Positions 23,985-33,305 of a stretch of DNA of 54,460 nucleotides are shown in pieces. The notes under the pieces were generated by a model. It did not search any database and was not told the DNA's origin. It saw nothing but the letters and a program-made list of their open reading frames with translations. Both the position numbers and the translations under genes were made by a program. How positions within the stretch are numbered: position 1 is the stretch's first letter; each line of letters opens with the position of its first letter. Source of the stretch: Vogesella indigofera (GTDB lineage Bacteria > Pseudomonadota > Gammaproteobacteria > Burkholderiales > Chromobacteriaceae); assembly GCF_028548395.1 (NCBI RefSeq), contig NZ_JAQQLA010000013.1:1-54460 (forward strand), written 5' to 3'.

Positions 23985-25082
23985 TTAGGCCAGCGCCTTC
24001 TTCACCGCGGCGACGATGGCATCCTGGGTCGCTTCATCCAGGAACGGGTGCATCGGCAGGCTCATCACCCGTTTGCCGGCGGCCTCGGCCAGCGGGAAGC
24101 TGCCCTCTCCCTGTCCCAGATCGGCAAACGCCGGCTGCAGGTGCAGCGGGATCGGGTAGTGCACCGCGGTCGGCACGCCCAGTTCCTGCAGCGCCTTTTG
24201 CACCGCCTCGCGATTGTCCACCTCGATGGTGTACTGCGCGTAGACGTGGCTGTTGCCAGCGGCGATCACCGGCACGCGCGCGACATCCTTCAACAATTCG
24301 CTGTAGCGTGCGCCGATGCGGGCGCGGGCCACCACTTCGTCCTGGAAGCTCGGCAATTTCGCCAGCAGCACGGCGGCCTGGATGGTATCCAGCCGGCCGT
24401 TGAGGCCAATCACCGGGTGGTGGTAGCGGCGGTCCTGGCCATGCACGCGGATCTCGCGCATTTTCTTGGCCAGTTCGTCGTCGTTGGTGAACACCGCGCC
24501 ACCGTCGCCGTAACAGCCCAGCGGCTTGGACGGGAAGAAGCTGGTGGTGGCTATGGTGCACAGGTTGCCGGAGCGCTTGCCGTGCTGGCTGGCGCCGAAG
24601 CTCTGCGCGCCGTCCTCGATCACCGCGATGCCGTGTTTTTCGGCGATGGCGTTGATGGCCGCGAAATCGGCACACTGGCCGTACAGGCTGACCGGCATGA
24701 TGGCGCGGGTACGCGGCGTGATCGCCGCTTCCAGCAACGCCGGGTCGAGGTTGTAGGTCAGCGGGTCGATGTCGACGAACACCGGCTTGGCGCCCAAGAG
24801 CGCAATCATCTCGCCGGTGGCGATGAAGGTGAACGGGGTGGTGATCACCTCGTCGCCGGCCTTCACGCCCAGCGCCATCAGCGCGATCAGCAGCGCCTTG
24901 GTGCCGTCGCAGACGCCGATCGCGTGTTTGGCGCCGGTGTAGGCGGCCAGCTGCTCTTCCAGCTGTTTCACTTCCGGCCCCATGATGTACTGGCCGTGAT
25001 CCAGCACCGCGTGGATGCGGGCGTCGATGTCGCTTTTTAGGTGCTGGTACTGCGCTTTCAGATCGATGAACTGGATGGACAT
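23985..25082 (-). CDS. wbpE: UDP-2-acetamido-2-deoxy-3-oxo-glucuronate aminotransferase WbpE/WlbC
   Basis: The 365-residue DegT aminotransferase has PLP Lys186 in SFFPSKPLGCYGDGGA, a near match to the WbpE/WlbC active-site block, VCDGTKALLIAL (57-68) and IEDGAQSFGA (155-164). WbpE moves an amino group from glutamate to C3 of UDP-3-keto-GlcNAcA, the middle step to UDP-2,3-diacetamido-glucuronic acid. It follows wbpD by 19 nt, in the order B-D-E. It is clearly different from the second DegT enzyme at 13674-14837. Confidence 0.9.
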   Translation of the reverse strand: MSIQFIDLKAQYQHLKSDIDARIHAVLDHGQYIMGPEVKQLEEQLAAYTGAKHAIGVCDGTKALLIALMALGVKAGDEVITTPFTFIATGEMIALLGAKPVFVDIDPLTYNLDPALLEAAITPRTRAIMPVSLYGQCADFAAINAIAEKHGIAVIEDGAQSFGASQHGKRSGNLCTIATTSFFPSKPLGCYGDGGAVFTNDDELAKKMREIRVHGQDRRYHHPVIGLNGRLDTIQAAVLLAKLPSFQDEVVARARIGARYSELLKDVARVPVIAAGNSHVYAQYTIEVDNREAVQKALQELGVPTAVHYPIPLHLQPAFADLGQGEGSFPLAEAAGKRVMSLPMHPFLDEATQDAIVAAVKKALA

Positions 25083-25101
25083 GGTGTCACTCTCAACAGG
25101 G

Positions 25102-25671
25102 TCAAAGCGGCGTGCAGTGGTTGCCGCCGATGTCGTAACGTTGGCCGCAGGCGGCGCAGTCGTGCTCAGCGATGCTGTCCGCCAGCCGCTCGCCGCACTG
25201 GCACATCCAGCCGATGCGCCTGGCCGGGGTGCCGACCATCAGCGCGTGCGGCAGCACGTCGCGGGTCACCACCGCGCCGGCGCCGATGAAGGCGTACTCG
25301 CCGACGGTGTGGCCGCAGACCACGGTGGCGTTGGCGCCGATGGTGGCGCCCTTTTTCACCACCGTGCGGCGGTATTCGTTCTTGCGGCTGACGTGGCTGC
25401 GCGGGTTGTTGACGTTGGTGAATACCATCGACGGGCCGCAGAACACGTCGTCTTCCAGCGTCACCGCGTCGTAGATCGACACGTTGTTCTGCACCTTCAC
25501 GTTGTCGCCGATGATCACGTCGTTGCCGACAAACACGTTCTGGCCAAACGAACAACGCGCGCCGATGCGCGCCTGGCTGCAGATATGCACCCAGTGCCAG
25601 ACGCGGGTGTCGTCGCCGATCTGGGCGCCGTCGTCAACGATAGCGGTGGGGTGGACGGTATAGGCAGCCAT
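25102..25671 (-). CDS. wbpD: UDP-2-acetamido-3-amino-glucuronate N-acetyltransferase WbpD/WlbB, with C-terminal cysteine cluster
   Basis: The 189-residue left-handed beta-helix N-acetyltransferase opens with [27 protein letters not shown] and has the conserved [21 protein letters not shown] loop and [11 protein letters not shown] at the end of the helix. It acetylates the C3 amino group made by WbpE, using acetyl-CoA. About the last 30 residues carry CQCGERL and CAACGQRY, two CXC/CXXC pairs that look like a small zinc ribbon. A variant of the 13-bp word (25137-25149) is inside this tail (CGQRYD). It is three nt upstream of the next stop, so strongly coupled to wbpB. Confidence 0.9.
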   Translation of the reverse strand: MAAYTVHPTAIVDDGAQIGDDTRVWHWVHICSQARIGARCSFGQNVFVGNDVIIGDNVKVQNNVSIYDAVTLEDDVFCGPSMVFTNVNNPRSHVSRKNEYRRTVVKKGATIGANATVVCGHTVGEYAFIGAGAVVTRDVLPHALMVGTPARRIGWMCQCGERLADSIAEHDCAACGQRYDIGGNHCTPL

Positions 25672-25673
25672 GA

Positions 25674-26732
25674 TCAGTACTCCAGCGGCAGGCTGACGCG
25701 ACGGCCGTCGCGGGCCGACAGGTAGATGCCGACCAGCAGCTCCAGCGACTTCAGTCCTTCGCGGCCGTCAGTTTCCGGCTCCGCCTCGCCGCGCATCACC
25801 TGGATCACGTTGTCGTAGTACAGCGGGTGGCCGAAGCCGTAGACGCTGGTGGTGGCGTAGCTGGCGGCCTTGATGTCGTCGTCCATCGCGTGCGGCGCGG
25901 CGAATTCCCAGTGCTGGATCTCGTTGACCGCCATGCCGCCGATGCGCACGGTGCCCTTCTCGCCGAGGATGGTGATCGAGCCTTCCAGGTTTTTCGGGTA
26001 GGTGAGCATGGTCACGTTCATGCTGCCCAGCGCGCCGGAGCGCCACTTCAGGCTGACCACGCCGCTGTCTTCCACCTCGATGTCGCGTTCCATGGTCGCG
26101 GTGTAGGCCTGCATGCTCTCCACCGGGCCGATGATCCAGTCCAGCAGGTCGACGTAGTGGCTGGCCTGGTTCATGAACGCACCGCCGTCGTACTCCCAGG
26201 TGCCGCGCCAGTCGGCCTGGTCGTAGTAGGACTGCGGCCGGGTCCAGAACACGTTGACGTTGACCATGTAGATGCGGCCGAAGCGCTTTTCCTGCACCGC
26301 GCGCTTGAGCAGCTGCAGCGTGGCGTTGCGGCGGTTCTGCTTGACCACGAACAGGCGCTTGCCGGCCTGGTCGGCGGCCTTCACCATCGCCACGCCGTCC
26401 TGCCAGCGCGTCGCCATCGGCTTCTCGGTCATCACGTGGAAGCCGGCGGCGAAGCAGTCCATCGCCTGCTGCGGGTGCAGCCCGGACGGGGTGGTCAGGA
26501 TGATGACGTCGGCGTTGCTGGCCTTGAGCAGTGCCGCCAAGGTGGCGTGGCCACGGGCGCCGGTACGCGCCACCGCGGCGGCCAGCGCCGCCGGATCGGT
26601 GTCGCAGACGTCGGTCAGCTCGGCACGGTCGGCGTGCTGTTCCAGCGCGCCGAAGTGGTTGTTGGCGATGCGGCCGCAGCCGATCAGGGCGAAGCGTATC
26701 TTGCGGTCGGTAATGCTGTCGTAAGCAATCAT
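25674..26732 (-). CDS. wbpB: UDP-N-acetylglucosaminuronate 3-dehydrogenase WbpB/WlbA
   Basis: The 352-residue Gfo/Idh/MocA oxidoreductase matches the roughly 350 residues of Bordetella WlbA. Rossmann start [19 protein letters not shown] (12-30), EKP motif in [11 protein letters not shown] (about 100-110) and the catalytic-lobe [21 protein letters not shown] (His in NQASHYVDL). It oxidises C3 of UDP-GlcNAcA with NAD+. The ATG at 26732 has AAAGGACTG upstream; the longer frame runs into the preceding gene. It is the first gene of the minus-strand glycan operon. wbpA, which makes its substrate, is not in the window. Confidence 0.9.
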   Translation of the reverse strand: MIAYDSITDRKIRFALIGCGRIANNHFGALEQHADRAELTDVCDTDPAALAAAVARTGARGHATLAALLKASNADVIILTTPSGLHPQQAMDCFAAGFHVMTEKPMATRWQDGVAMVKAADQAGKRLFVVKQNRRNATLQLLKRAVQEKRFGRIYMVNVNVFWTRPQSYYDQADWRGTWEYDGGAFMNQASHYVDLLDWIIGPVESMQAYTATMERDIEVEDSGVVSLKWRSGALGSMNVTMLTYPKNLEGSITILGEKGTVRIGGMAVNEIQHWEFAAPHAMDDDIKAASYATTSVYGFGHPLYYDNVIQVMRGEAEPETDGREGLKSLELLVGIYLSARDGRRVSLPLEY

Positions 26733-26771
26733 TTCAGTCCTTTCCCGCTGCGGCGTGCTGCCGCAGGCTTT

Positions 26772-26793
26772 GCCCGCCGCGCAGGCGGCGGGC
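26772..26793. other. GC-rich hairpin upstream of wbpB
   Basis: The 9-bp stem GCCCGCCGC/GCGGCGGGC with loop GCAG lies in the 113-nt gap between the spermidine-synthase-like gene and wbpB. It lacks a U-run on the minus strand. It may be a weak terminator of the upstream gene or a leader hairpin. No clear promoter was seen, though one is expected here for the glycan operon. Confidence 0.4.
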
Positions 26794-26845
26794 CCAAAAT
26801 AGACAAGGGCCGCACGTGGCGGCCGGATCCGTGGCGCGCAGGCGC

Positions 26846-27646
26846 TCAGATCAGCAAACGGTTGTTGCTGTGCAGGTTGGCCTCTTTCAGCCGCTTCACG
26901 AATTCGCCGAATTCCAGGCCGAAACGGCCTTCCAGTTCGTCGGCCTTTTTCGCCAGCGCGTCCCAGCCGGTCAGGCCAGGCGGCTGCTTGAACGCCATCA
27001 CCGCCATATTGCCGTGGGTGGCGGCCGGCAGCTCGATGACGCAGCCGCCGAAAGCGGCCAGCAAGCGTTCGAGGAAGCTGTGATAGCGCTTGTCGCCGCT
27101 CCACCAGTTGGTGACGAAGATGCCGTTGGCGGTCAGTGCGCGCTTGCAGTCCTCGAAGAATTCTTCGGTGGTCAGGTCGGCGACGATCTGCTGGCCGTCG
27201 AAGCCGTCGACCATGATCACGTCGGTGGATTCGCGGAACATCTTGATGTAGTCGGCGCCGTCGGCCTCGACGATCTCGAAGAAGTCGCCCTCCGGCGGCA
27301 GCTGGAAGAACACCCGTGCCACGGCGACCACTTGCGGATTGATCTCCACCGCGACGCTGATCGCGTCCGGCAGGTACTCGTCGATGAAGCGCGCCAGCGA
27401 ACCGCCGCCGAGGCCGATCTGCACGATGTGGCGCGGGTCGTCGTTCCACAGCAGGAAGGCCATCATCGCGCGGGTGTAGGTCAGCACCAGGTCGGCCGGA
27501 TCGTCGAGATCCATCGAGCTCTGGATGGTGGCCGAACCGAGGTGCAGCGAGCGGATGTTGTCGGTCTCGGAGATGTCCACGTCCGGCAACGCGTCCTGGC
27601 TGTTGCGCACGCGGCGGCGGAACGGGTGTTGTGCCTTACCCGCCAC
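26846..27646 (-). CDS. Spermidine synthase-family protein (polyamine aminopropyltransferase-like)
   Basis: The 266-residue class-I SAM-fold protein has the [20 protein letters not shown] glycine loop, the [19 protein letters not shown] acidic strand end and EADGADYI plus [10 protein letters not shown]. This is the signature of the spermidine/spermine synthase family, which also includes non-polyamine members in bacteria. The Tyr/Asp gate of true SpeE is not obvious, so the reaction is left open. The start GTG 27646 has GGGAG seven nt upstream and overlaps the ttcA stop by 11 nt, so the two are co-translated. Confidence 0.72.
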   Translation of the reverse strand: MAGKAQHPFRRRVRNSQDALPDVDISETDNIRSLHLGSATIQSSMDLDDPADLVLTYTRAMMAFLLWNDDPRHIVQIGLGGGSLARFIDEYLPDAISVAVEINPQVVAVARVFFQLPPEGDFFEIVEADGADYIKMFRESTDVIMVDGFDGQQIVADLTTEEFFEDCKRALTANGIFVTNWWSGDKRYHSFLERLLAAFGGCVIELPAATHGNMAVMAFKQPPGLTGWDALAKKADELEGRFGLEFGEFVKRLKEANLHSNNRLLI

Positions 27647-28646
27647 GGCTGTCTCCCGTCTGGCTGTCGGCCTTGGGCCGCGAATCGAGGATGCTGATGG
27701 TGCGCCGGGCAGGAACGGCGGGCGTTGCGGCCAACGTTGCGGCGTCGTCATCGTCCGCATTCGCCAGCGCGACCGGGTCGCGGAATTCTTCCTTGTCGAA
27801 GGCGGTATCGCCGCCCTCGAACGGGCTGTCGCCGGTCTTGAGACCGGCAAAGTCGAACAGCTTGCTATCGGCCAGGTGCGACGGCACCACATTCTGCAGC
27901 GCGCGGAACATGCTCTCGACGCGGCCGGGGAAACGCTTGTCCCAGTCGTTGACCATCTCCTTCACCACCTGGCGCTGCAGGTTGGGCTGCGAGCCGCACA
28001 GGTTGCACGGGATGATCGGGAATTCGCGCAACTGCGCGTAGCGTTCCAGATCCTTCTCGCGGCAGTAGGCCAGCGGGCGGATCACCATGTGGCGGCCGTC
28101 GTCGGACACCAGCTTCGGCGGCATCGCCTTCAGCTTGCCGCCGTAGAACATGTTCAGGAACAGGGTGTGCAGCATGTCGTCGCGGTGGTGGCCGAGCGCG
28201 ATCTTGGTGGCGCCCAGCTCGTCGGCGACGCGGTACAGGATGCCGCGGCGCAGGCGCGAGCACAGGCTGCAGGTGGTCTTGCCTTCCGGAATCAGGCGCT
28301 TGACGATGCTGTAGGTGTCTTCCTCGATGATGCGGTACTCGACACCGATCGATTGCAGGTAGGTCGGCAGGATGTGCTCGGGGAAGCCCGGCTGTTTCTG
28401 GTCGAGGTTCACCGCCACGATGGAGAAATTGATCGGCGCCGACTTCTGCAGCCCGAGCAGGATGTCCAGCAGCGCGTAGCTGTCCTTGCCGCCAGACAGG
28501 CAGACCATCACGCGGTCGCCCTCTTCGATCATGTTGAAGTCGTTGATGGCGTCGCCAACGTGGTGGCGCAGGCGTTTGGTGAGTTTGTTGCCTTCGAACT
28601 GGGCCTTTTTGGCCTTGTCGTCGGCAAGTTGCAGCGTGTCGGACAT
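27636..28646 (-). CDS. ttcA: tRNA 2-thiocytidine synthetase TtcA
   Basis: The 336-residue PP-loop ATPase has [15 protein letters not shown] (SGGKDS 51-56), the iron-sulfur ligands CSLC (Cys126, Cys129) and CNLC (Cys214, Cys217), and [14 protein letters not shown]. TtcA installs 2-thiocytidine at tRNA position 32 using a [4Fe-4S] cluster. It ends with an unconserved acidic tail that contains a one-mismatch 13-bp word (27726-27738) in codons for TLAATPAVP. The core length (about 300) matches the family. No good SD was checked for ATG 28646. Confidence 0.93.
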   Translation of the reverse strand: MSDTLQLADDKAKKAQFEGNKLTKRLRHHVGDAINDFNMIEEGDRVMVCLSGGKDSYALLDILLGLQKSAPINFSIVAVNLDQKQPGFPEHILPTYLQSIGVEYRIIEEDTYSIVKRLIPEGKTTCSLCSRLRRGILYRVADELGATKIALGHHRDDMLHTLFLNMFYGGKLKAMPPKLVSDDGRHMVIRPLAYCREKDLERYAQLREFPIIPCNLCGSQPNLQRQVVKEMVNDWDKRFPGRVESMFRALQNVVPSHLADSKLFDFAGLKTGDSPFEGGDTAFDKEEFRDPVALANADDDDAATLAATPAVPARRTISILDSRPKADSQTGDSRGG

Positions 28647-28731
28647 GGAGGACGGCTAAGAAATTGAAAAACAGGCGATTTTAACGTCAAACGCCCGTCC
28701 GTTGCCACACAATCCGCCCTTGCCGGCGCAC

Positions 28732-29127
28732 TCAGTCGGCCAGCCATGCCCCCTGCTGTCGCAGCGCCTGATACTCGTCGCGGCTGAGGCGCAGGCGGCA
28801 GCCGACGCCGGCGCTGTCCGGGTACACGTCCGGCTTGCAGGTTTCCACCAGCACGCCGGTGACCGCAGGATGACCAAAGGCGATGTCGACCACCTTGCCG
28901 AGCAGGTATTCCTGGGTCTCGAACACGCGGTTCTTCACCAGCGCCAGCGTCTGCAGCCGCAGGTAGTCGTAGTCCAGCACCAGCGCGATGTCGTCGCGCG
29001 GTGGCACCATGCGCGCCACCTGCAGCACGATGTTGAGCTGCATGCGCTGGCGCACGCCGCGCTCGAAGTCATGGATGCCGATGAAGCAGTCGAACACGAA
29101 GTCGCGCAGAAAGATTTCGGCCAGCAT
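28732..29127 (-). CDS. folB: Dihydroneopterin aldolase-family protein FolB
   Basis: The 131-residue protein of the FolB/FolX T-fold has MLAEIFLRDFVFDCFIGIHDFERGVRQRMQLNIVLQV, with the conserved Gly-Ile-His-Asp and Glu, and ETQEYLLGKVVD with the Glu of the active site. It cleaves dihydroneopterin to hydroxymethyl-dihydropterin, a folate step; FolX-type epimerase activity cannot be excluded. The start ATG 29127 overlaps the stop of the upstream reductase (TGATG) after GGAGG. A GTG at 29130 is the alternative. Pairing with a FolM-like reductase supports a pterin role. Confidence 0.8.
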   Translation of the reverse strand: MLAEIFLRDFVFDCFIGIHDFERGVRQRMQLNIVLQVARMVPPRDDIALVLDYDYLRLQTLALVKNRVFETQEYLLGKVVDIAFGHPAVTGVLVETCKPDVYPDSAGVGCRLRLSRDEYQALRQQGAWLAD

Positions 29128-29876
29128 CACGCCTCCACCGCAAACATCACGTCACGCGCCAGCGGCAGCAGGTGCTGGCCGTCATCCACGGTCAGCACCT
29201 GGCCGGTGATCTGCGCCGCCTCGGCCAGGAAGTGCACTGCCTCCGCCACCGATTGCGGGCGGGTACCCTCGCCCAGCGCCGTCATGCGGTGCGCGCGAGC
29301 GAAGTTGTCCGCCGTCTGCTCGCCGCTGAGCAGGGTCAGCCCCGGCGCCACGCCGTTGACGCGCAGGTAGGGCGCCGCCGCCATCGCCTGCAGGCGGATG
29401 CTTTCCTTCAGCGCCAGCTTGGACAGGGTGTAGGAAAAGTAGTCCGGATTGAGGTTGAACAGCTTCTGGTCGAGGATGTTGACCACGCTGCCACGCGCAT
29501 CCTGCTGCCGCAGCCACTGGCCGAACGCCGCCGCCAGCATCAGCGGCGCGCGGAAGTTCACCGCCAGCTGGCGGTCGAACGCCGCCGGTGACAGCTCGAA
29601 GAAGCCGTCCTCCTCGAACAGCGCGGCGCTGTTGACCACGCAGTCCAGCCGACCGCAATCGGCCACCACCTGCGCGATCAGGCCGGCGAAGTCCGCGTCC
29701 GCCGCCAACAGGTCCAGCCCGTAGCTGCGTGCCTGCGGCAGGCGCGCGACAAGGTTGGCCGCATCGCCAGCCGAGTGGTGATAGTGCACGCACACCTGCC
29801 AGCCCGCTGCGGCAAACCGTTCCGCCATCGCCTGCCCCAGCCGTTTGGCGCCACCAGTGATCAACACGACTTTCAT
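29127..29876 (-). CDS. Short-chain dehydrogenase, FolM/pteridine reductase-like
   Basis: This is a 249-residue SDR with TGGAKRLG (NADP-binding Gly motif), NSAALFE (the NNAS-like site) and the Tyr-X3-Lys pair in YTLSK. The DYFSYTLSKLALKESIR block resembles FolM dihydromonapterin reductase and trypanosomatid PTR1. It would reduce dihydromonapterin or dihydrofolate with NADPH. ATG 29876 was chosen with GGAGG upstream. It is directly coupled to folB. One exact 13-bp word (29751-29763) is inside it, coding for DAANLVAR. Confidence 0.8.
   Translation of the reverse strand: MKVVLITGGAKRLGQAMAERFAAAGWQVCVHYHHSAGDAANLVARLPQARSYGLDLLAADADFAGLIAQVVADCGRLDCVVNSAALFEEDGFFELSPAAFDRQLAVNFRAPLMLAAAFGQWLRQQDARGSVVNILDQKLFNLNPDYFSYTLSKLALKESIRLQAMAAAPYLRVNGVAPGLTLLSGEQTADNFARAHRMTALGEGTRPQSVAEAVHFLAEAAQITGQVLTVDDGQHLLPLARDVMFAVEA
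29751..29763 (+). repeat. 13-bp dispersed word, inside the SDR gene
   Basis: Exact AAGGTTGGCCGCA in codons for DAANLV, in a variable loop between beta2 and beta3. Confidence 0.85.
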
Positions 29877-29998
29877 CTGCCCTCCCGCCATCCGTTTCCC
29901 GCCGTCCGCGCCGACTCTCTGACACAACACGAGCGGCGCGGCGCAAAAGCTGCATGATATATACTCGCCGGCAATTTCACTGACAATTCTTAGCCGCC

Positions 29999-31153
29999 AT
30001 GAGCCTGCCAGAACCCTCTGCCGACGCCCTCGCCACCAGCCACGCGCTCAGCCACCGCATCGCCGCCGACATCGCCGCGGCCGACGGCTGGATCGCCTTC
30101 GCCCACTTCATGCAGCAGGCACTGTACGCGCCCGGCCTCGGCTACTACGCCGCCGGCAGCCGCAAGTTCGGCGCCGACGGCGACTTCGTCACCGCGCCGG
30201 AACTGACGCCGCTGTTCGCGCAGACGCTGGCGCGCCAGCTGGCAGAGCTGCTGCCGCAGACCGCCGGCAACATCATGGAGTTCGGTGCCGGCACCGGCCG
30301 CCTCGCCGCCGACCTGCTGCTGGCGCTGGACGCGCTCGGCTGCGCGCCGGCGCAGTACTTCATCGTCGACCTGTCGCCCGACCTGATCGAACGCCAGCGC
30401 GACACCCTCGCCCGCCTCGCCCCGGCGCTGCTGCCGCGCGTGCAGTGGCTGCCGGCGCTGCCGGACAGCTTCGACGGCATCATGCTCGGCAACGAGGTGC
30501 TGGACGCGATGCCGTGCGAGCTGGTGGTGCGCCGGCAGGACGGCCGCCTGCAGCAGCGCGGCGTTACCATACGCGACGGCGCCTTCTGCTTCGACGACCG
30601 CGACTTCGAGGACGCCACGCTGGCCGCGCTGGCCGCCGAGCTGGTGCCGGACATCCCCGGCTACGTCACCGAAATCAGCCTCGCCAACCGCGCCTTCATC
30701 CACACCCTGGCCGGCGTGCTGCAACGCGGCGCCATCCTGATGATCGACTACGGCCACAACGCCGGCGAGTACTACCATCCGGAACGCAGCATGGGCACCC
30801 TGCTCGGCCACTACCGCCACCACACCCTCCAGGATCCGTTCTACCTGCCCGGACTGATGGACCTGACCACGCACGTGGATTTCAGCGCCGTGGCGCAAAG
30901 CGGCCTCGACGCCGGCCTCGACCTGATCGGCTACCTCAGCCAGGCGCAGTTCCTGATCAACGCCGGCATCACCGAGCGGCTGTCGTTCCTGGATGCGGCC
31001 AACGTCAAGGACTACCTCCCGGTAGCCAAGGCGGCGCAGCGCCTGCTGTCACCGCAGGAAATGGGGGAAACCTTCAAGGTGATCGGTTTTGGCAAACAGG
31101 TGGCCATCGACTGGGTCGGCTTTAGCAGCGGCGACCGCTGCTACACCCTGTAA
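29999..31153 (+). CDS. MidA/NDUFAF7-family SAM-dependent methyltransferase
   Basis: The 384-residue protein has the family's IAFAHFMQQALYAPGLGYY start, GDFVTAPELTPLF, the SAM motif IMEFGAGTGRLAADLL, VDLSPDLIERQR and the GNEVLDAMPCELV segment that precedes the arginine-binding part. NDUFAF7 methylates an arginine of a complex I subunit in mitochondria; the bacterial substrate is unknown. It is on the plus strand, divergent from the SDR-folB-ttcA group, with a TATACT-like hexamer (29960-29965) but no clear -35. It ends 88 nt before the tRNA genes. Confidence 0.83.
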   Translation: MSLPEPSADALATSHALSHRIAADIAAADGWIAFAHFMQQALYAPGLGYYAAGSRKFGADGDFVTAPELTPLFAQTLARQLAELLPQTAGNIMEFGAGTGRLAADLLLALDALGCAPAQYFIVDLSPDLIERQRDTLARLAPALLPRVQWLPALPDSFDGIMLGNEVLDAMPCELVVRRQDGRLQQRGVTIRDGAFCFDDRDFEDATLAALAAELVPDIPGYVTEISLANRAFIHTLAGVLQRGAILMIDYGHNAGEYYHPERSMGTLLGHYRHHTLQDPFYLPGLMDLTTHVDFSAVAQSGLDAGLDLIGYLSQAQFLINAGITERLSFLDAANVKDYLPVAKAAQRLLSPQEMGETFKVIGFGKQVAIDWVGFSSGDRCYTL

Positions 31154-31181
31154 GCGGCACCAGACCATTCCACGAAAATAG

Positions 31182-31210
31182 TTGACACCCGGAAATCTGC
31201 TGCGTATAGT
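31182..31210 (+). promoter_or_regulatory. Near-consensus sigma-70 promoter of the tRNA genes
   Basis: TTGACA (31182-31187), a 17-nt spacer and TATAGT (31205-31210). It lies 31 nt before the first tRNA, at a distance expected for a stable RNA promoter. Confidence 0.88.
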
Positions 31211-31241
31211 CAGCGGCCTTGATGCCTAGGCATCGAGATGT

Positions 31242-31318
<77 letters not shown>

Positions 31319-31353
31319 CAGTTTACCGAGACGGTGCCACGGCAAAGTCTCAC

Positions 31354-31430
<77 letters not shown>

Positions 31431-31434
31431 GTTT

Positions 31435-31461
31435 AAAAGCCAGCAGAAATGCTGGCTTTTT
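31435..31461 (+). terminator. Rho-independent terminator after the tRNA pair
   Basis: The stem AAAAGCCAGCA (31435-31445) pairs with TGCTGGCTTTTT (31450-31461) around a GAAA tetraloop, ending in a T-run. Confidence 0.93.
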
Positions 31462-31625
31462 CCGTTTCCGCGCCGGCGTCCGTCCGACCCGCAACATCCC
31501 CAAGCCCTGCCAGCCGTGCTAAAATCGGCGCAAGCTATTCATTTGCCAGCAAAAACCGTTCGCAAGCCCGTGGCCGCTTGCTTTGGCGGCCCCTGCTGGC
31601 ATTTCTCATTTACAGTGTGCCCAGC

Positions 31626-32960
31626 ATGAAAAAGGTTTACATCAAGACGTTCGGTTGCCAGATGAACGAGTACGACTCCGACAAGATGGTCGACGTGCTC
31701 GGCAGCAGCGAAGGCATGATCAAGACGGAAAATCCGGAAGACGCCGACGTGATCCTGTTCAACACCTGCAGCGTGCGTGAGAAGGCGCAGGAAAAGGTGT
31801 TCTCCGATCTCGGCCGCATTCGCCCGCTGAAAGAAGCCAATCCCAACCTGATCATCGGCGTCGGCGGCTGTGTCGCGTCGCAGGAAGGCGACACCATCGT
31901 CAAGCGCGCGCCTTACGTCGACGTGGTGTTCGGACCGCAGACGCTGCATCGCCTGCCGGAGCTGATCAAGAGCCGGCAGCAAAGCGGCAACGCCCAGGTC
32001 GACATTTCCTTCCCCGAAATCGAGAAGTTCGACCACCTGCCGGCGGCCAAGGTCGACGGCGCCGCGGCGATGGTGTCGGTGATGGAAGGCTGTTCCAAGT
32101 ACTGCTCGTTCTGCGTGGTGCCGTACACCCGCGGCGAGGAGGTATCGCGCCCGTTCGACGACGTGCTGACCGAGATCGCCGGCCTCGCGGCGCAGGGGGT
32201 GAAGGAAATCACCCTGCTGGGACAGAACGTCAACGCCTACCGCGGCCTGATGGCCGACGGCGAGATCGCCGATTTCGCACTGCTGCTGGAGTACGTGCAC
32301 GAGATTCCCGGCATCGAGCGCATGCGCTTCACCACCAGCCACCCGCGCGAATTCAGCCAGCGCATCATCGACTGCTACGCACGCCTGCCCAAGCTGGTCT
32401 CGCACATCCACCTGCCGGTACAGAGCGGCTCCGACCGTACGCTGATGGCGATGAAACGCGGCTACACCGCGCTGGAATACAAGTCCATCATCCGCAAGCT
32501 GCGCGCCATCCGCCCCGATCTGTGCCTGTCGTCGGACTTTATCGTCGGCTTCCCCGGCGAAACCGAGGCCGATTTCGAGGCGACGCTGAAACTGGTGAAA
32601 GACATGGCCTTCGATTTCAGCTATGTGTTTATCTACAGCCCGCGTCCTGGCACGCCTGCGGCCAACCTTGCCGACGACACCCCGCACAGCGAGAAGGTGC
32701 GCCGCCTGGAAGCGCTGAACGAGGTGATCGAGGCCGAAGGCTTCCGCATCAACCAGGGGATGCTCGGCAGCGTGCAGCGCGTGCTGGTGCAGAACATCTC
32801 GAAGAAGGACCCGTCGATGCTGGCCGGGCGTACCGCCAACAACCGCGTGGTCAACTTTGTCGGCCAGCCGCGGCTGATCAACCAGCTGGTCGACGTGGTG
32901 ATTACCGAAGCCAACCCGCACTCGCTGGGCGGCGAACTACTGCTGCGTGAAAGTGACTGA
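31626..32960 (+). CDS. miaB: tRNA-2-methylthio-N6-dimethylallyladenosine synthase MiaB
   Basis: The 444-residue radical SAM methylthiotransferase has N-terminal UPF0004 cysteines Cys11, Cys48 and Cys82, radical [11 protein letters not shown] (Cys156, 160, 163) and a C-terminal TRAM domain. It adds the methylthio group to i6A37 of tRNA. ATG 31626 was chosen as the conserved start [14 protein letters not shown]; the upstream open frame runs back to the terminator. One exact 13-bp word (32657-32669) lies in codons for PAANLA, a solvent loop between the radical SAM and TRAM domains. Unlike some neighbours, it has no overlap with the next gene. Confidence 0.95.
   Translation: MKKVYIKTFGCQMNEYDSDKMVDVLGSSEGMIKTENPEDADVILFNTCSVREKAQEKVFSDLGRIRPLKEANPNLIIGVGGCVASQEGDTIVKRAPYVDVVFGPQTLHRLPELIKSRQQSGNAQVDISFPEIEKFDHLPAAKVDGAAAMVSVMEGCSKYCSFCVVPYTRGEEVSRPFDDVLTEIAGLAAQGVKEITLLGQNVNAYRGLMADGEIADFALLLEYVHEIPGIERMRFTTSHPREFSQRIIDCYARLPKLVSHIHLPVQSGSDRTLMAMKRGYTALEYKSIIRKLRAIRPDLCLSSDFIVGFPGETEADFEATLKLVKDMAFDFSYVFIYSPRPGTPAANLADDTPHSEKVRRLEALNEVIEAEGFRINQGMLGSVQRVLVQNISKKDPSMLAGRTANNRVVNFVGQPRLINQLVDVVITEANPHSLGGELLLRESD
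32657..32669 (-). repeat. 13-bp dispersed word, inside miaB
   Basis: Exact TGCGGCCAACCTT, reading CT-GCG-GCC-AAC-CTT for AANL, between the radical SAM and TRAM domains. Confidence 0.85.
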
Positions 32961-32963
32961 ACC

Positions 32964-33305
32964 ATGCGCCTGCCGCTTGTAATATTGCCCCTGCTGGCGG
33001 CCTGTGCCAGCCTGCCACCGCCCGATCCGGCGACCATGGATTGCGCGGCGCTGACGCAGGCGCTTGCGCAAACGCGGCAGCAGCTGCAGGATGAGCGACA
33101 GGCGCCACGCAGCCCGGTGCAGCTCAATATCGGGCTGGGCGGCGCCATCGGCAGCCACGGCAGCGCCGGTATCGGTTTCGGCGTGCCGCTGGGCACCGCG
33201 CAACCGGACCCGCAGCGCATCGCCGGGCTTGAACGCAGGCTGCTGCAATTGCAGCAGCTACACCAGCAACGGCAATGTCCGCCCCTCACGACCACCAGTC
33301 CATGA
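32964..33305 (+). CDS. Putative lipoprotein, 113 aa
   Basis: I did not recognise the family. The N-terminus MRLPLVILPLLAACAS is a short lipoprotein signal with lipobox LAAC and Cys14 as the acylated residue. A stretch with Asp/Gln-rich helices follows, then a glycine-rich part (LNIGLGGAIGSHGSAGIGFGVPLG) that may be a membrane or beta-structured element, then a short coiled Gln/Leu tail (RRLLQLQQLHQQRQ). It starts three nt after the miaB stop and its stop overlaps phoH (ATGA), so it appears to belong to the phoH-ybeY-corC-lnt group by position. Confidence 0.65.
   Translation: MRLPLVILPLLAACASLPPPDPATMDCAALTQALAQTRQQLQDERQAPRSPVQLNIGLGGAIGSHGSAGIGFGVPLGTAQPDPQRIAGLERRLLQLQQLHQQRQCPPLTTTSP

Noticed and set aside
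25674..27449. 591-residue fused open frame ahead of wbpB
   Set aside because: The first part is an out-of-frame reading of the spermidine-synthase-like gene. The conserved protein begins at ATG 26732 with a ribosome site, so no fusion is implied.
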